This document shows, in pieces, positions 18,996 to 29,372 of a stretch of 64,000 bases of DNA. The position numbers and the translations under genes were made by a program. The notes beneath the pieces are model-generated. The model saw only the letters and a program-made list of their open reading frames with translations. It ran no database searches and had not been told where the DNA came from. This DNA comes from Lederbergia wuyishanensis. Lineage in GTDB: Bacteria; Bacillota; Bacilli; Bacillales; Bacillaceae_C. The DNA is taken from positions 744,001 to 808,000 of the forward strand of contig NZ_JALIRM010000001.1 in NCBI RefSeq assembly GCF_022900255.1, in the 5' to 3' direction. Numbering within the stretch: the stretch's first letter is position 1; the number at the start of each line of letters is the position of its first letter.

Positions 18996-20224
18996 TTAAG
19001 AATTATATTCTCTTACTTTTTTATCACTCGGTAATAACCATGTTAGAACACCAATTATTGGTAAAAAGCTACAAATAATCATGATAAATTTAATGCTAAA
19101 AATATCAGCTAATGTTCCAAAAAACACAGCTCCTACAGCTCCCATTCCGAAAGCAAATCCCACTATCAATCCTGAAACCATACCGATTTTCTGAGGGACT
19201 AATTCTTGTGCATAGACTACTGTTACACTAAAGCTTGATGTAATGATAAAACCGATAAGGAAAAACAAAGGTATTACCCAACCAAGTGACACATAAGGCA
19301 AAATAAGCGTAAGGGGTGCGGCTCCAGCCATTGAAAGAAAAATAATGTTACGCATTCCGAATCTGTCAGCAAGTGGTCCACCTAAAAAAGTGCCAAGCAC
19401 ACCTGCAAACATAAAAATAAACACATATAATTGCGCTTGTTCTATAGAAAGTCCATAATCTTTTATTAAGTAAAATTGATAAAAGTTTCCTATACCCGCT
19501 GAATACCATGAACGTGCTATAACTAAAAAGACTAAAAGAGCTATTGCCGCTTTTATTTTCGGGTGAATCGGAGTTCCATTTGTTCCTTTTTCTCGTTTAA
19601 TAGGCTTAAATGCTTCTACCTCAAGTTGAGATTTATACCATTTTGATACGTATAAAAGCAGCAATATTCCCATTAACGCTACTAGTGTAAATCCGAGCGC
19701 CCCTTTTTGGCCTAAACGGACAAAAATAAAAGCCGTAAAAATTGGAGCTAATGATTGACCAAAATTCCCCCCGACCTGATAAATAGATTGAGCCAATCCT
19801 CTTCGCGTTCCCGCAGCCATATAAGAGACCCTGGAACCCTCTGGATGAAATACAGCTGATCCTAAACCGATAAAGAATACGGAAGCTAATATTACATAGA
19901 AGTTTGGTGATAATCCAAAGCCGATTAAACCCAACATACTTAAAAACATTCCAAAAGGCAAAAGGAATGGAAAGGGCTTCCTGTCCAAAAGTAACCAAAA
20001 ACAGGCTGCATAACAGAAGATGTCATATTTAAAACAAATGCAATCCAACCAATTTGTGCATATGACAAGTTTAATGTTTTTTCAAAAATTGGATTCATTG
20101 CAGGTACTACTGATTGAATAGCGTCATTAAAAAGGTGTCCGCCACTTATCGCAAATAAAACTCCATAAACTGTCGCCATTTGCGGCATTGCTTTTGGTGC
20201 GTTAGTTGCCTTTGCTGTACTCAT
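18996..20224 (-). pseudogene. MFS transporter, fosmidomycin-resistance (FsR) type, frameshifted
   Basis: The first part (ATG 20224, MSTAKATNAPKAMPQ) runs through MTSSVMQPVFGYF and then loses frame at about 19985-19990. A second frame continues with DRKPFPFLLPFGMFLSMLG to the normal C-terminus at 18996. Together they make a complete FsR-type 12-helix permease. Two bases remain where three are needed between GYF and DRK, so a single-base deletion next to a T run explains it. It may be a real inactivation or an assembly error. RBS is AGAGAGATG. Confidence 0.85.
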
Positions 20225-20353
20225 ATTCACATCTCTCTTTCTAGGTAAAAACAAAAAAATGGTATGTATGTTATTATACAATACCATTCTATTTAATAAT
20301 ATTCATCAATATTTTACTAGATAGGAAAATTGTTTCTGCTGTTTAAAAGATGG

Positions 20354-20857
20354 CTAATTAATTAAAATACTTTCGTAAAAGAAATCAATAAAGTTTTCCA
20401 ATTGAGTATTTGAAAAAATACGATAACTGGATTCTAGTGGGAACCAACTAACCACTGCTCTAATATTTGTAAGTTGCTCCAGTAATGAAAGATCTTCTTC
20501 ATTTTTAATTAATACAACTTTAGGATAAGTGGAATATTTATAACCTTCAACTAGTATTACATCTAAATCAAAACCATTATATATTCCAATAATTTCTTCA
20601 AGTTTCCACTCATTATTAGTTGCTTCAATAAGTAAAGTGTCTTCCCCTGCTACAGTTGAAACGAGTGAACCTGAACGTAGATGACGTTTTGAATCCTTAT
20701 TTATCATGTGATGATCGAGAGAGCCACCATGCCCATGGTGCTTGATTGAGCCAACTTTCAGTCCTCTTTCATTTCCTGTTTTTATTAACTTTTCCATTAA
20801 GGTAGTTTTTCCGCTATTTTGGTATCCTACTATTTGGAAAACTTTGCTTCCACCCAT
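20354..20857 (-). CDS. mobB: molybdopterin-guanine dinucleotide biosynthesis protein B
   Basis: The product is 167 aa, a GTP-binding adaptor for Mo-cofactor nucleotide attachment. P-loop GYQNSGKTTL is near the N-terminus, with SIKHHGHGG and VILVEGYK as in MobB. Its ATG lies inside the end of moeA (28-bp overlap), so the two are translationally coupled. It is the last gene of the moaA-moeA-mobB operon. No mobA is in the window. Confidence 0.93.
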   Translation of the reverse strand: MGGSKVFQIVGYQNSGKTTLMEKLIKTGNERGLKVGSIKHHGHGGSLDHHMINKDSKRHLRSGSLVSTVAGEDTLLIEATNNEWKLEEIIGIYNGFDLDVILVEGYKYSTYPKVVLIKNEEDLSLLEQLTNIRAVVSWFPLESSYRIFSNTQLENFIDFFYESILIN

Positions 20858-22116
20858 GGTTTGTCACATCCTAGTTGATCATCAAGAATTAATAGTTCAA
20901 CTTGATCACCTTTCTTGTATCCTCTTGTACCTCCTGGAAGAATTATTAAACAGTCTGCCCAAGCAAGTGATGTTACAACCCCTGATTTATCTAAACCTAC
21001 AGGTTCTGCAAATACCATACCATTTTCGTAAACTATCTTTCCACGAACAAATCGGCTGAATGGATTTGCTTTTAGAAAATCTTTCTTTAAAGTACCACGA
21101 ATAAAACGTAAAAATGGTTGCTCCGAACGAAGCCAGTAACGTATGTAAGGGCGTACAAACAATTCAAACCCGATATAGCATGCAGAAGGATTTCCCGACA
21201 GTCCAAATAAAAACTTTCCATCTTTTTCTGCACAACTCGTTACACTACCAGGGCGCATAGCGATTTTATTAAATAATAAATTCGCACCGAGTTTACGATA
21301 AATTTCTGGCAAATAATCAAAATCACCTACTGAAACGCCACCAGTTGTGATCAAAATATCACACTCGTTTAATGCAATCATTATTGTTTCAAATAGGCTG
21401 TCCAAATTATCCGATATTGAACCGTATCGTTTAAATTTAGCACCGGCTCTTAAAATTTGGGATTCTATCATATACCCATTACTATTTCGGATTTTCCCTG
21501 GCACTAAATTTTCATCTGGATTTAAAAGTTCGGAGCCGGTTGCAATAATTCCTATGACTGGTCTTTTAGACACTTTTACATTGCTGTACCCAAATGTAGC
21601 AAGTAAAGCTTTTATTCCTGGATTAATAGCTACTCCTTTATTGATTAGTAGATTCCCTTTTTTTGTATCCTCCCCCTGATAGGATATATTGTCCCCCTTA
21701 TTTAAGGAACGTTTAATCGCGATAAACGTCCCTTCACTTCGCTGTTCTTCTTGCGTTAATTCTAGCATGATAACACAATCAGCACCTTGTGGAATTTGTG
21801 CACCTGTCATAATTCGTATTGCTTCCATACATCCAACCTCAAATGGGCTTACCTGTCCAGCTCCAATCTCATCAATTACTTTAAAAGTTAATGGAGTTTT
21901 TCCTGAAGCTTTCTTCGTATCAATTGCTCGTAACGCAAATCCATCATAAGGAGAGCGATCAAATGGAGGTACATCGTGGTCGGCAACTAATGGCTCTGCT
22001 AAAAATCTCCCATCACAATCATCTATAGAAACAATCTCGGTATCTCCGTGTTTTTTTAATTGCATAACATAGTCAATTGCTTCTTTTACCCAAATTGGTT
22101 TTCTTCGTTCAAGCAT
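20830..22116 (-). CDS. moeA: molybdopterin molybdenumtransferase MoeA
   Basis: The product is 428 aa. It inserts molybdate into adenylylated molybdopterin. Family motifs are DVPPFDRSPYDGFALRA, RIMTGAQIPQGADCVIM, PVIGIIATGSEL, ITTGGVSVGDFDYLPE, and FGLSGNPSACYIGFELFVRPY. GGAGG lies before ATG; it is 11 nt after moaA. The operon supplies cofactor to molybdoenzymes located elsewhere. Confidence 0.96.
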   Translation of the reverse strand: MLERRKPIWVKEAIDYVMQLKKHGDTEIVSIDDCDGRFLAEPLVADHDVPPFDRSPYDGFALRAIDTKKASGKTPLTFKVIDEIGAGQVSPFEVGCMEAIRIMTGAQIPQGADCVIMLELTQEEQRSEGTFIAIKRSLNKGDNISYQGEDTKKGNLLINKGVAINPGIKALLATFGYSNVKVSKRPVIGIIATGSELLNPDENLVPGKIRNSNGYMIESQILRAGAKFKRYGSISDNLDSLFETIMIALNECDILITTGGVSVGDFDYLPEIYRKLGANLLFNKIAMRPGSVTSCAEKDGKFLFGLSGNPSACYIGFELFVRPYIRYWLRSEQPFLRFIRGTLKKDFLKANPFSRFVRGKIVYENGMVFAEPVGLDKSGVVTSLAWADCLIILPGGTRGYKKGDQVELLILDDQLGCDKPWVEAKFSK

Positions 22117-22127
22117 TGTACGCCTCC

Positions 22128-23132
22128 TTATCCTCCGATATACGACATTTCTATTTTTTTCGTTGACGAGAGGGAACCTATAACCCTTTCATCCGAATAA
22201 CGATCATCCCTTTTTTCCCATATATCACTTATTATTTTGAGTATTTGCTCGTCATCGTGATTGCTTCGTACAATCGTCTTTAAATCATGTCCTTTTGAAG
22301 AAAACAAACAAGTATAAAAATTCCCATTTGCTGATATCCTTGCTCTTGTACATGTTGAACAAAAAGATTCAGAAACAGATGTAATAAATCCTATTTCTGT
22401 TTCACTATTTTCATATTTATAACGTTTCGCTACTTCTCCATAATAATTAGAATCTACGGGTTCTAATTTAAAATGTTTGGATAGACTATCGTAGATTTCT
22501 TTTTTAGTAACAACTTGATCCCAATTCCATCCATTTGTGTTCCCAACGTCCATAAATTCAATGAATCTTAAGGTAACTCCCATCTCTTTAAAGTGCTTCG
22601 CCATAGGGATGATTTGGGAATCATTTACTCCTTTTTGTACGACCATATTGACCTTAATAGAAAAGCCAGTCTTTAATGCGGTTTCAATTCCTTTTAATAC
22701 AATTTCAGATTTAACTCCTCTTCCATTCATCTTTTGAAAAATTTGATTATCTAAAGCATCTAAACTAATATTCAATCTCCGTAATCCGGCATCATATAAC
22801 GGTTGTGATTGTTTTTGTAGTAGTACTCCATTGGTCGTTAACCCAATATCTTCAATTCCTTCAATTTGATTGAGCATGGTAATTAAGGAAGCGACATTTT
22901 TTCGCATTAAAGGTTCGCCACCCGTAATTCTTAATTTCTTAACACCTAGCTTACTAAAAATACGTGATAATCGTTCAATCTCTTCAAATGACAATATTTC
23001 ATCTTGAGTTAAAAACTTGAAATCCGGACCGAATATTTCTGCAGGCATACAGTACTGGCAACGAAAATTACATCTATCCGTAACAGATATTCTGAGATCA
23101 TGCAGTGGACGTTTTAGTTTGTCTTTTATCAT
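22128..23132 (-). CDS. moaA: GTP 3',8-cyclase MoaA
   Basis: The product is 334 aa, a radical SAM enzyme for the first step of molybdopterin synthesis. The N-terminal cluster is DRCNFRCQYCM (CX3CX2C), the second cluster is CSTCTRARISANGNFYTC, and the C-terminal GG (SYIGG) required for activation is present. It is first in the moaA-moeA-mobB operon, with a likely ribosome site AGGAG upstream. moaBCDE are not in the window. Confidence 0.96.
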   Translation of the reverse strand: MIKDKLKRPLHDLRISVTDRCNFRCQYCMPAEIFGPDFKFLTQDEILSFEEIERLSRIFSKLGVKKLRITGGEPLMRKNVASLITMLNQIEGIEDIGLTTNGVLLQKQSQPLYDAGLRRLNISLDALDNQIFQKMNGRGVKSEIVLKGIETALKTGFSIKVNMVVQKGVNDSQIIPMAKHFKEMGVTLRFIEFMDVGNTNGWNWDQVVTKKEIYDSLSKHFKLEPVDSNYYGEVAKRYKYENSETEIGFITSVSESFCSTCTRARISANGNFYTCLFSSKGHDLKTIVRSNHDDEQILKIISDIWEKRDDRYSDERVIGSLSSTKKIEMSYIGG

Positions 23133-23281
23133 TCCTACTGAACAACTCCTATCTGAACTCTCATTTATTCATTGTAACATCACCATTGTTTTATCACTAA
23201 TAATGCGATTTTTAAGTGCAAGTGACAATAATCGCCAAATATTATAAAATAAACATATTGTTTTTGAAGGGATGGGGATTG

Positions 23282-23998
23282 ATGAAAAAAGCGCATCTCC
23301 TTTTTATCATATTCGTTTTTACAGCAACATTTCTTACAAGTTATCATTCATATGCTGCAACAGTTCCTGAACCAGTGGGAGATATTTATGTACAGGACTT
23401 TGCGAATATTATAACAACAGAGCAAAAAAATGAACTAATTAAACTTGGTGAGTATTTAGAAAAGGAAACAGAAGTTGGAATCGTAGTTTTAACCGTCGAA
23501 TCACTTGAAAATATTTCAGTGGAAGAATATGCAAAAGAAGCTGTTAATGCGTATGAATTAGATAGTGGAATAGAAAATATTGGTGTCCTTATATTGTTTG
23601 CATTAAATGAACGTAAAATTTATATAGAAGTTGGATCTGATTTACAAGATACGTTACGTGAAGATAATATAGGAAAAATAATAGAAACCCATGCATTGCC
23701 ATACTTAGAAGATGGTGAGCTATCACAAGCTATCTCCAATACATATAAAAAGCTATTTAATGAAGTTGCTAGCGAATATGGAGTAGATAAACAAGTGAAG
23801 ACAGAAAGCTTTGAATATGGATACGGTGAAGAAAAAAGTCGCTTGTTTTTGATTATCTATATTTTTATTATTCTTGGCATAATTTATTTAGATTATCGAT
23901 TTTTAAAAAGTGCGATTGTAATAACTATACTAAAGATAGTTGCTGTAATTATTCGTGCTATATGGAGGCTAACTCGTAAGATTCGTTCAAAGATATAG
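23282..23998 (+). CDS. secreted/membrane TPM-domain protein (YgcG family)
   Basis: The product is 238 aa. It has a signal peptide (KKAHLLFIIFVFTATFLTSYHSYA), then a TPM domain (VQDFANIITTEQKNELI, VGIVVLTVESL, VLILFALNERKIYIEVG, LEDGELSQAISNTYKKLF), then a transmembrane segment (LFLIIYIFIILGIIYL) and a basic tail without the Gly-rich C-terminus of some homologues. ATG at 23282 follows GGGGATTG. The role is unknown; TPM proteins are linked to photosystem repair in plants and envelope stress in bacteria. Confidence 0.82.
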   Translation: MKKAHLLFIIFVFTATFLTSYHSYAATVPEPVGDIYVQDFANIITTEQKNELIKLGEYLEKETEVGIVVLTVESLENISVEEYAKEAVNAYELDSGIENIGVLILFALNERKIYIEVGSDLQDTLREDNIGKIIETHALPYLEDGELSQAISNTYKKLFNEVASEYGVDKQVKTESFEYGYGEEKSRLFLIIYIFIILGIIYLDYRFLKSAIVITILKIVAVIIRAIWRLTRKIRSKI

Positions 23999-24017
23999 GC
24001 TGTCGTTGTGACAGCCT
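23997..24017. terminator. terminator between TPM gene and yojO
   Basis: An AGGCTGTC / GACAGCCT stem lies between convergent genes. Confidence 0.75.
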
Positions 24018-25936
24018 TATATAATTGACTTTAAAAGCAGTTTTTTCAATAATGGCAGCAATAAATCAGGTAACTCTGATACCGTTTGAGCAACTAAACT
24101 ATACGGACCATAAATATTTTGGAATACCTTTCTTTGTTCATCCCCTACTCCATATTGCGAAAGTAGTATATTAAATACCTCAATTCCCTTTTTCCTTGCC
24201 TCTGTAACTGCCGCATGGGTGTCCATTATACCATTTTGGTTATAACCAAAAGCAGCAGGTTCTCCATCTGAAAATACGATTAAAAACTTTTGCTTTTCAA
24301 GTCTCTTCAATAATCCCTCACTTATAATTCTTATCGCAAAACCATCACGATTATCTTCTTTAGGCTCAAGCTGCATGATTTCCGGTCCTGATTGCCCCAT
24401 TAAAGATGTTGTAAAATCAATTACCCTTTTAAAATAGTTAGGTTGTTTATTTGCTGAAGCTTCATTTGCATCTTCCCAAAAGCCTATAATTTCATGAGGA
24501 ACTTTAACAGATTTCAGTGCCTCATGAAAAAGAATGATTCCTTTTTTCGTTTCAGCCATTTTATCTTCCATTGATGCAGAACAATCAATAAGTAGACTAA
24601 ATGCGGCATCGATATCCTTCGACTCATCCATTCTTTTATGAAAAATTCTAGGCTGTTCCTCTGTAAAAAATCTGATTAGTTTTCTATTTAATTTACCAAA
24701 TTGCAAATCAGAACGTGGCAAAATCTTTTTATGCTCTAATGTAAGATCTATCGATTTTTTTAATCTTTTTTGATAAAGCTGAACATTATTTTTTAATAAA
24801 TGGTAGTTAGATATGTGTTCACTTTGAGGCGGCAGCTTAGTTATAAAAATCGCTTCTGCATGTTTATTTTCGATACCATAAGGTGCTTTTGAACTGCTGA
24901 GTACTGAATCTTTCTTTTCGATTGCTTCTAGAGATGAAAAATCCTTATTTGTTGTTTTTTTAGTAGCTCCTTGTATGATGGCGAGTGCTTGGTCTCCTGC
25001 TTCCCCTTCTCTAGCATCATTAGTTAACATATCTGTTTTTGTGCCTTGATTTAAATCAAACTGAAGAAATGAATCACCAGGCTTTTCCGTTTCGCGATGC
25101 CATGTTTTTAATTCTTCTTCATATATTTCTTCTTTCCCACTATTTTCTTCATCTGACTTATCATCATTCACAAGCGGATCTTTTCTTAACAAATCATTAA
25201 ATAGCATATCTTGCTTTTCTATTGGTGGAATGTATAAATGAAAATAATCGTTAATCATATCACGATTTGTGTTGTTTTCTAAGATTTCAACAATCGACCG
25301 GCAAATTTCAGCAACCTCCGCAGTGGATGAAGCATCAAAAAAAAGTTCAACCTTATTTTTCATTAACGGCATAATTGAATCCACATTTTCATGAAGTTCA
25401 GGTAAGCTGAAAAATGGCGTATCGCTATTCATAATCAAATAAACAAGACTAAAGATTGCATCAAGAAAATTACTCCGTTCTCTGTTTACTTTCAATTGAG
25501 TTTCGAAGTAATTATTGTATATATTTCGTCTAACTCGAAATTCTTGACCCATCCCAGGACGAGATTTTTTACACTGTTCCTCGATTCTTACATCTTCAGC
25601 CAGAGCAAAAAGCTGTTTTGCAAAGCGTGGAATTTTTCTTGTCTCACACCAATTTCCATATTTATTAACTTCTTGATCATCAGTAAAGTATATATTTCCA
25701 TAAGCTCTTAAAAATACATCACTCTTCATACCTGCCTTCATATCCATTTCAGGTCGATGATTCCAAAAATGACTAACATAAATTTGTTTTTCTACTTTAT
25801 TAATATATGAATGCACTCGAAACTCAGTTTTGTACTCCTCGTCTTTTGCCAAGGTTTTAGTCAAATCTGCTAATTCCATTAATAGTAAAGAATCTATTTT
25901 CTCATCATTAAAATTAATAAAACGATACATGTTCAC
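24017..25936 (-). CDS. yojO: VWA-domain protein YojO (CbbO/NorD-like)
   Basis: The product is 639 aa from GTG 25936, after AGGTGGGG; an in-frame GTG four codons earlier lies within the ribosome site. A long helical N-terminal region ends in a C-terminal von Willebrand A domain with MIDAS motif DCSASM and LIVFSDGEPAAFGYN. Such proteins pair with a MoxR/NorQ-type AAA+ ATPase as a metal-insertion or activation chaperone. The partner yojN lies 12 nt upstream. No RuBisCO or NO reductase target is in the window. Confidence 0.9.
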   Translation of the reverse strand: MNMYRFINFNDEKIDSLLLMELADLTKTLAKDEEYKTEFRVHSYINKVEKQIYVSHFWNHRPEMDMKAGMKSDVFLRAYGNIYFTDDQEVNKYGNWCETRKIPRFAKQLFALAEDVRIEEQCKKSRPGMGQEFRVRRNIYNNYFETQLKVNRERSNFLDAIFSLVYLIMNSDTPFFSLPELHENVDSIMPLMKNKVELFFDASSTAEVAEICRSIVEILENNTNRDMINDYFHLYIPPIEKQDMLFNDLLRKDPLVNDDKSDEENSGKEEIYEEELKTWHRETEKPGDSFLQFDLNQGTKTDMLTNDAREGEAGDQALAIIQGATKKTTNKDFSSLEAIEKKDSVLSSSKAPYGIENKHAEAIFITKLPPQSEHISNYHLLKNNVQLYQKRLKKSIDLTLEHKKILPRSDLQFGKLNRKLIRFFTEEQPRIFHKRMDESKDIDAAFSLLIDCSASMEDKMAETKKGIILFHEALKSVKVPHEIIGFWEDANEASANKQPNYFKRVIDFTTSLMGQSGPEIMQLEPKEDNRDGFAIRIISEGLLKRLEKQKFLIVFSDGEPAAFGYNQNGIMDTHAAVTEARKKGIEVFNILLSQYGVGDEQRKVFQNIYGPYSLVAQTVSELPDLLLPLLKKLLLKSII

Positions 25937-25948
25937 AATTGTCCCCAC

Positions 25949-26815
25949 CTATACAAATAAGGTTTGTGCAATATTCATAACAGCAGCTTTTTCCCTTTCA
26001 TCTTCTAATTTATCTGCGATTCCTCTTTGAATAGCTCGCAGTGGTGGCATGAAGGAGGCTAAGTCACATGTATCAATTAATGCTCTAATGGAAGCAGCTT
26101 CTTCTGGAATTTGACCGTTTCGTACTTGAGTGATGAGATCGTCTGATAAAATAACGAATTTCTCAATCATTCCTTTATCTTTTAATATACTTTCATTGGA
26201 AAGTACTTCCTTGAGAATGTCTCCTTGAACATAAGGTACTTCTATTACAACAAATCGATTTTTTAATGCTTCGTTTAAAGGCACTGTACCAATATATCCT
26301 TCATTTATAGCTGCAATGACTCCAAAATGAGTTTGGGCCCTTACAACGGAACCAGTAAATGGATTAAAGACCATTCGCCGATAGTCCAATACACTGTTTA
26401 AAATAGGTAAAGTTTCAGGTTTTGCCATATTAATTTCATCTATATATAATAAATGACCTGTTTTCATAGCTTTTATTACAGGACCCGGCACAAATTCAAT
26501 CAAATTTTGACCATTTTTCTGTTCTATTGTTTTAAAACCGAGTAAAGCTTCGGCATCCATATCAACCGAGCAATTGATACTATGCATCGGCTGATTAAAA
26601 ATATTGGAAAGTGTTTCGGCAAGTTTTGTTTTTCCTGACCCAGTCGGACCTTTTAAAAGTACATTTTTACCTAAAGATAATGCAATGACTGCATCTGTAA
26701 AAATATAATCATTTGCTGATATAAATCCACCGTTGAAATTTATTTTTTCGTCAGAATTAGAAAAAGCTAAACGTCTTTCGTCAATTAAATTTTGTATTTC
26801 TTTTGGTATGTTCAT
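25949..26815 (-). CDS. yojN: MoxR-like AAA+ ATPase YojN (CbbQ/NirQ/NorQ family)
   Basis: The product is 288 aa. It has Walker [15 protein letters not shown], Walker [14 protein letters not shown], sensor-like [24 protein letters not shown], and a C-terminal lid. It works with the VWA protein YojO encoded directly downstream. The pair matches yojN-yojO, which in B. subtilis also lies close to odhAB. Confidence 0.94.
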   Translation of the reverse strand: MNIPKEIQNLIDERRLAFSNSDEKINFNGGFISANDYIFTDAVIALSLGKNVLLKGPTGSGKTKLAETLSNIFNQPMHSINCSVDMDAEALLGFKTIEQKNGQNLIEFVPGPVIKAMKTGHLLYIDEINMAKPETLPILNSVLDYRRMVFNPFTGSVVRAQTHFGVIAAINEGYIGTVPLNEALKNRFVVIEVPYVQGDILKEVLSNESILKDKGMIEKFVILSDDLITQVRNGQIPEEAASIRALIDTCDLASFMPPLRAIQRGIADKLEDEREKAAVMNIAQTLFV

Positions 26816-26862
26816 AATGATGTTTCCTTTCTAATCTAAACTCCACATAATTAAACATATAA

Positions 26863-26888
26863 AAAAGCTTGCAGTTCAGCAAGCTTTT
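26863..26888. terminator. terminator after rok
   Basis: A 10-bp stem, AAAAGCTTGC / GCAAGCTTTT. Confidence 0.75.
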
Positions 26889-26909
26889 AGTTTCCAGATG
26901 TTATCCATA

Positions 26910-27401
26910 TCATCCTAGACTTCTTGTCTCATTTTTATTATTTAGAGTAGTCTTTTGATAATAGTACAAACCTCTTCCTAATTTCGCAATATTATCATCT
27001 GATTTTTTTATAGTATTCATGAATGTAGTCATATTTGCAATCCTAAAACCAGTTCTTTCTTCAATTTCTTTCTGTAGAACCGTTCCTCTAATAGGTGCAT
27101 CTTGCTCTTTTAATATTGTGATCGCCGATTCTCTCATTTTAGTCGTTTTACTTCTTCTAGAAGGGCGGCCTTTTCTAGCTTTGGGAGCAGTTTCTATGAT
27201 GTTTGAAGGCGCATCCATTGTTATAGATTCTATAAAATGAACTTTATCAGTAGTTGACGTACCAATATCTGACATAGAATCTAACTCTCTGAGTCTATTA
27301 AAAATTGCATCTCTTTCTAATTGAAATTTAGAAAGTAATTGTTCTTCTGCATCTTTCATTTGTTCCAATCTCATTTTTAAAGCGTGTCTTTCATTGAACA
27401 T
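26910..27401 (-). CDS. rok: Rok family nucleoid-associated repressor
   Basis: The product is 163 aa. The N-terminus MFNERHALKMRLEQMKDAEE is nearly that of B. subtilis Rok and forms a coiled coil. A basic linker (KARKGRPSRRSKTTKM) leads to the C-terminal winged-helix domain (ILKEQDAPIRGTVLQ, FRIANMTTFM, LGRGLYYY). Rok silences A/T-rich and horizontally acquired DNA and represses competence genes. It is somewhat shorter than the B. subtilis protein (191 aa), with a shorter linker. RBS GAGGGGG. Confidence 0.9.
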   Translation of the reverse strand: MFNERHALKMRLEQMKDAEEQLLSKFQLERDAIFNRLRELDSMSDIGTSTTDKVHFIESITMDAPSNIIETAPKARKGRPSRRSKTTKMRESAITILKEQDAPIRGTVLQKEIEERTGFRIANMTTFMNTIKKSDDNIAKLGRGLYYYQKTTLNNKNETRSLG

Positions 27402-27667
27402 TTCCCCGCCCCCTCACGAAACTTTCTAAATTGAATATATATTTTTAATTATAGTTTACACAAGTGATAATAGTAAAGAGTATAAATAAACTATTTTTTT
27501 ATCGAAAAAGTAGGAAGTTGTCGAGTTTTACATAAAAACATAAAATAATGTTTATAATTATCTGAAAATATTAGTTGTATTTATTATTAAATACTACTAG
27601 AATAGAGTTTGGTAGCCGTCTATCAAGAATCTCTCTACAAAATTTAATAAATTTTAGGAGGTATTCA

Positions 27668-29152
27668 ATGAGCCAATTGACTGTGGAAGTAAACGAAAAA
27701 GTGCAAAAGTTTTTACAAGGGACGAAAAAGTTGTATATTAACGGCAATTTCGTAGAAAGCTCATCCCGCAAAACGTTTGAAACACCAAATCCCGCCACTG
27801 GAGAAACTTTAGCCACTTTATATGAAGCCGAACAAGATGATGTTAACCGTGCTGTCATGGCAGCGAGAAATGCTTTTGATAATGGTCCTTGGTCAAGAAT
27901 GAGTGCTTCAGAGCGAAGTCGCCTAATGTATAAACTTGCTGACTTAATGGAAGAAAATAAAGAAGCACTGGCACAATTGGAAACGCTCGATAACGGTAAA
28001 CCAATTCAAGAAACAACAAATGCAGATATTCCACTTGCTATTGATCATATGAGGTATTATGCTGGTTGGGCAACGAAAATTACGGGGCAAACAATCCCTG
28101 TAGCTGGCCCTTATTTCAATTACACACGTCATGAAGCTGTAGGAGTAGTCGGTCAAATAATTCCATGGAATTTCCCCCTTTTAATGGCGATGTGGAAACT
28201 TGGCGCTGCACTTGCGACTGGCTGTACAGTCGTACTGAAACCTGCAGAACAAACACCACTTTCAGCATTATATTTAGCTGAATTAATTGATGAAGTAGGC
28301 TTTCCTGATGGAGTTGTCAATATTATTCCTGGATTCGGAGAAAGCGCTGGACAAGTATTAGTTGATCACCCTCAAGTTGATAAAATTGCCTTTACTGGCT
28401 CTACAGAGGTTGGAAAACTAATTATGCAAAGAGCCTCATCTACTCTAAAGAGGGTTACGCTAGAACTTGGTGGAAAATCACCAAATATTATCTTGCCAGA
28501 TGCAGATCTAACTAAAGCTATTCCAGGTGCATTAAACGGAGTTATGTTTAATCAAGGGCAAGTCTGCTGTGCTGGTTCACGTGTTTTTATCCAGAAAAAA
28601 CATTTTGACAATGTAGTAGCTGATATGACGTCCCATGCTCAAAACATTAGACAAGGAGCAGGACTAGATGTTAATACTCAAATGGGACCTCTTGTATCGT
28701 CCGAACAACAAAATCGAGTTTTAAATTATATAGAAAAAGGAATAAATGAAGGTGCTGAATTGTTAACAGGGGGACAAAAGCCGAGCGAAGAAGGATTTTT
28801 TGTAAAGCCGACCATTTTCGCAGATGTTAATGATGAAATGACTATCGCAAAAGAAGAAATATTTGGTCCTGTCATTGCTGCCCTTCCATATGAGGATTTA
28901 GATGAAGTTATCAAACGAGCAAACAATAGCGATTACGGACTAGCAGCAGGTGTTTGGACACGCGATGTAGCTAACGCACACTATATCGCAAACCGACTAC
29001 GCGCAGGTACCATATGGGTCAATTGTTATAATGTCTTTGATGCGGCTTCCCCATTTGGCGGGTACAAGCAATCGGGAATCGGCCGTGAAATGGGGTCATA
29101 CGCTCTGGAAAATTATACAGAAGTAAAGAGTATTTGGATTTCAATGAATTAA
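27668..29152 (+). CDS. dhaS: aldehyde dehydrogenase DhaS-like
   Basis: The product is 494 aa. ATG at 27668 (MSQLTVEVNEKVQKF) follows AGGAGG; the frame is open 31 codons further but that part is not protein-like. It oxidises aldehydes with NAD(P). Motifs are VVGQIIPWNFPLLMAMWK, FTGSTEVGK, the catalytic Glu in LELGGKSPN, and catalytic Cys in FNQGQVCCAGSRV. The C-terminus FGGYKQSGIGREMGSYALENYTEVK is normal. It closely resembles B. subtilis DhaS. Confidence 0.93.
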   Translation: MSQLTVEVNEKVQKFLQGTKKLYINGNFVESSSRKTFETPNPATGETLATLYEAEQDDVNRAVMAARNAFDNGPWSRMSASERSRLMYKLADLMEENKEALAQLETLDNGKPIQETTNADIPLAIDHMRYYAGWATKITGQTIPVAGPYFNYTRHEAVGVVGQIIPWNFPLLMAMWKLGAALATGCTVVLKPAEQTPLSALYLAELIDEVGFPDGVVNIIPGFGESAGQVLVDHPQVDKIAFTGSTEVGKLIMQRASSTLKRVTLELGGKSPNIILPDADLTKAIPGALNGVMFNQGQVCCAGSRVFIQKKHFDNVVADMTSHAQNIRQGAGLDVNTQMGPLVSSEQQNRVLNYIEKGINEGAELLTGGQKPSEEGFFVKPTIFADVNDEMTIAKEEIFGPVIAALPYEDLDEVIKRANNSDYGLAAGVWTRDVANAHYIANRLRAGTIWVNCYNVFDAASPFGGYKQSGIGREMGSYALENYTEVKSIWISMN

Positions 29153-29239
29153 GAATAGAAACGTCAGTTTCTGTGTTTGCTTACCCAAACAGAGGCCGAA
29201 AGTTTGTCAATAGATTCATGCTTGCTTAGACACAGTTTA

Positions 29240-29280
29240 GAAGAAATACAGTTTATAAAATTACTGTATTTCTTCTTTTT
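29240..29280 (+). terminator. terminator after dhaS
   Basis: A 13-bp perfect stem, GAAGAAATACAGT / ACTGTATTTCTTC, is followed by T6. Confidence 0.85.
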
Positions 29281-29372
29281 TATTGTTATCGCTTTCTTTT
29301 TTGTTAGATAAAGAGTACAATTAATGGTATATAGAGAATAATCCAAATTCACGAGGAGGTTTTTTTGCTGGC

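Noticed and set aside
29164-29352. Reverse-strand open frame after dhaS
   Set aside because: It runs through the dhaS terminator and the sda promoter region and has no homologue-like pattern.
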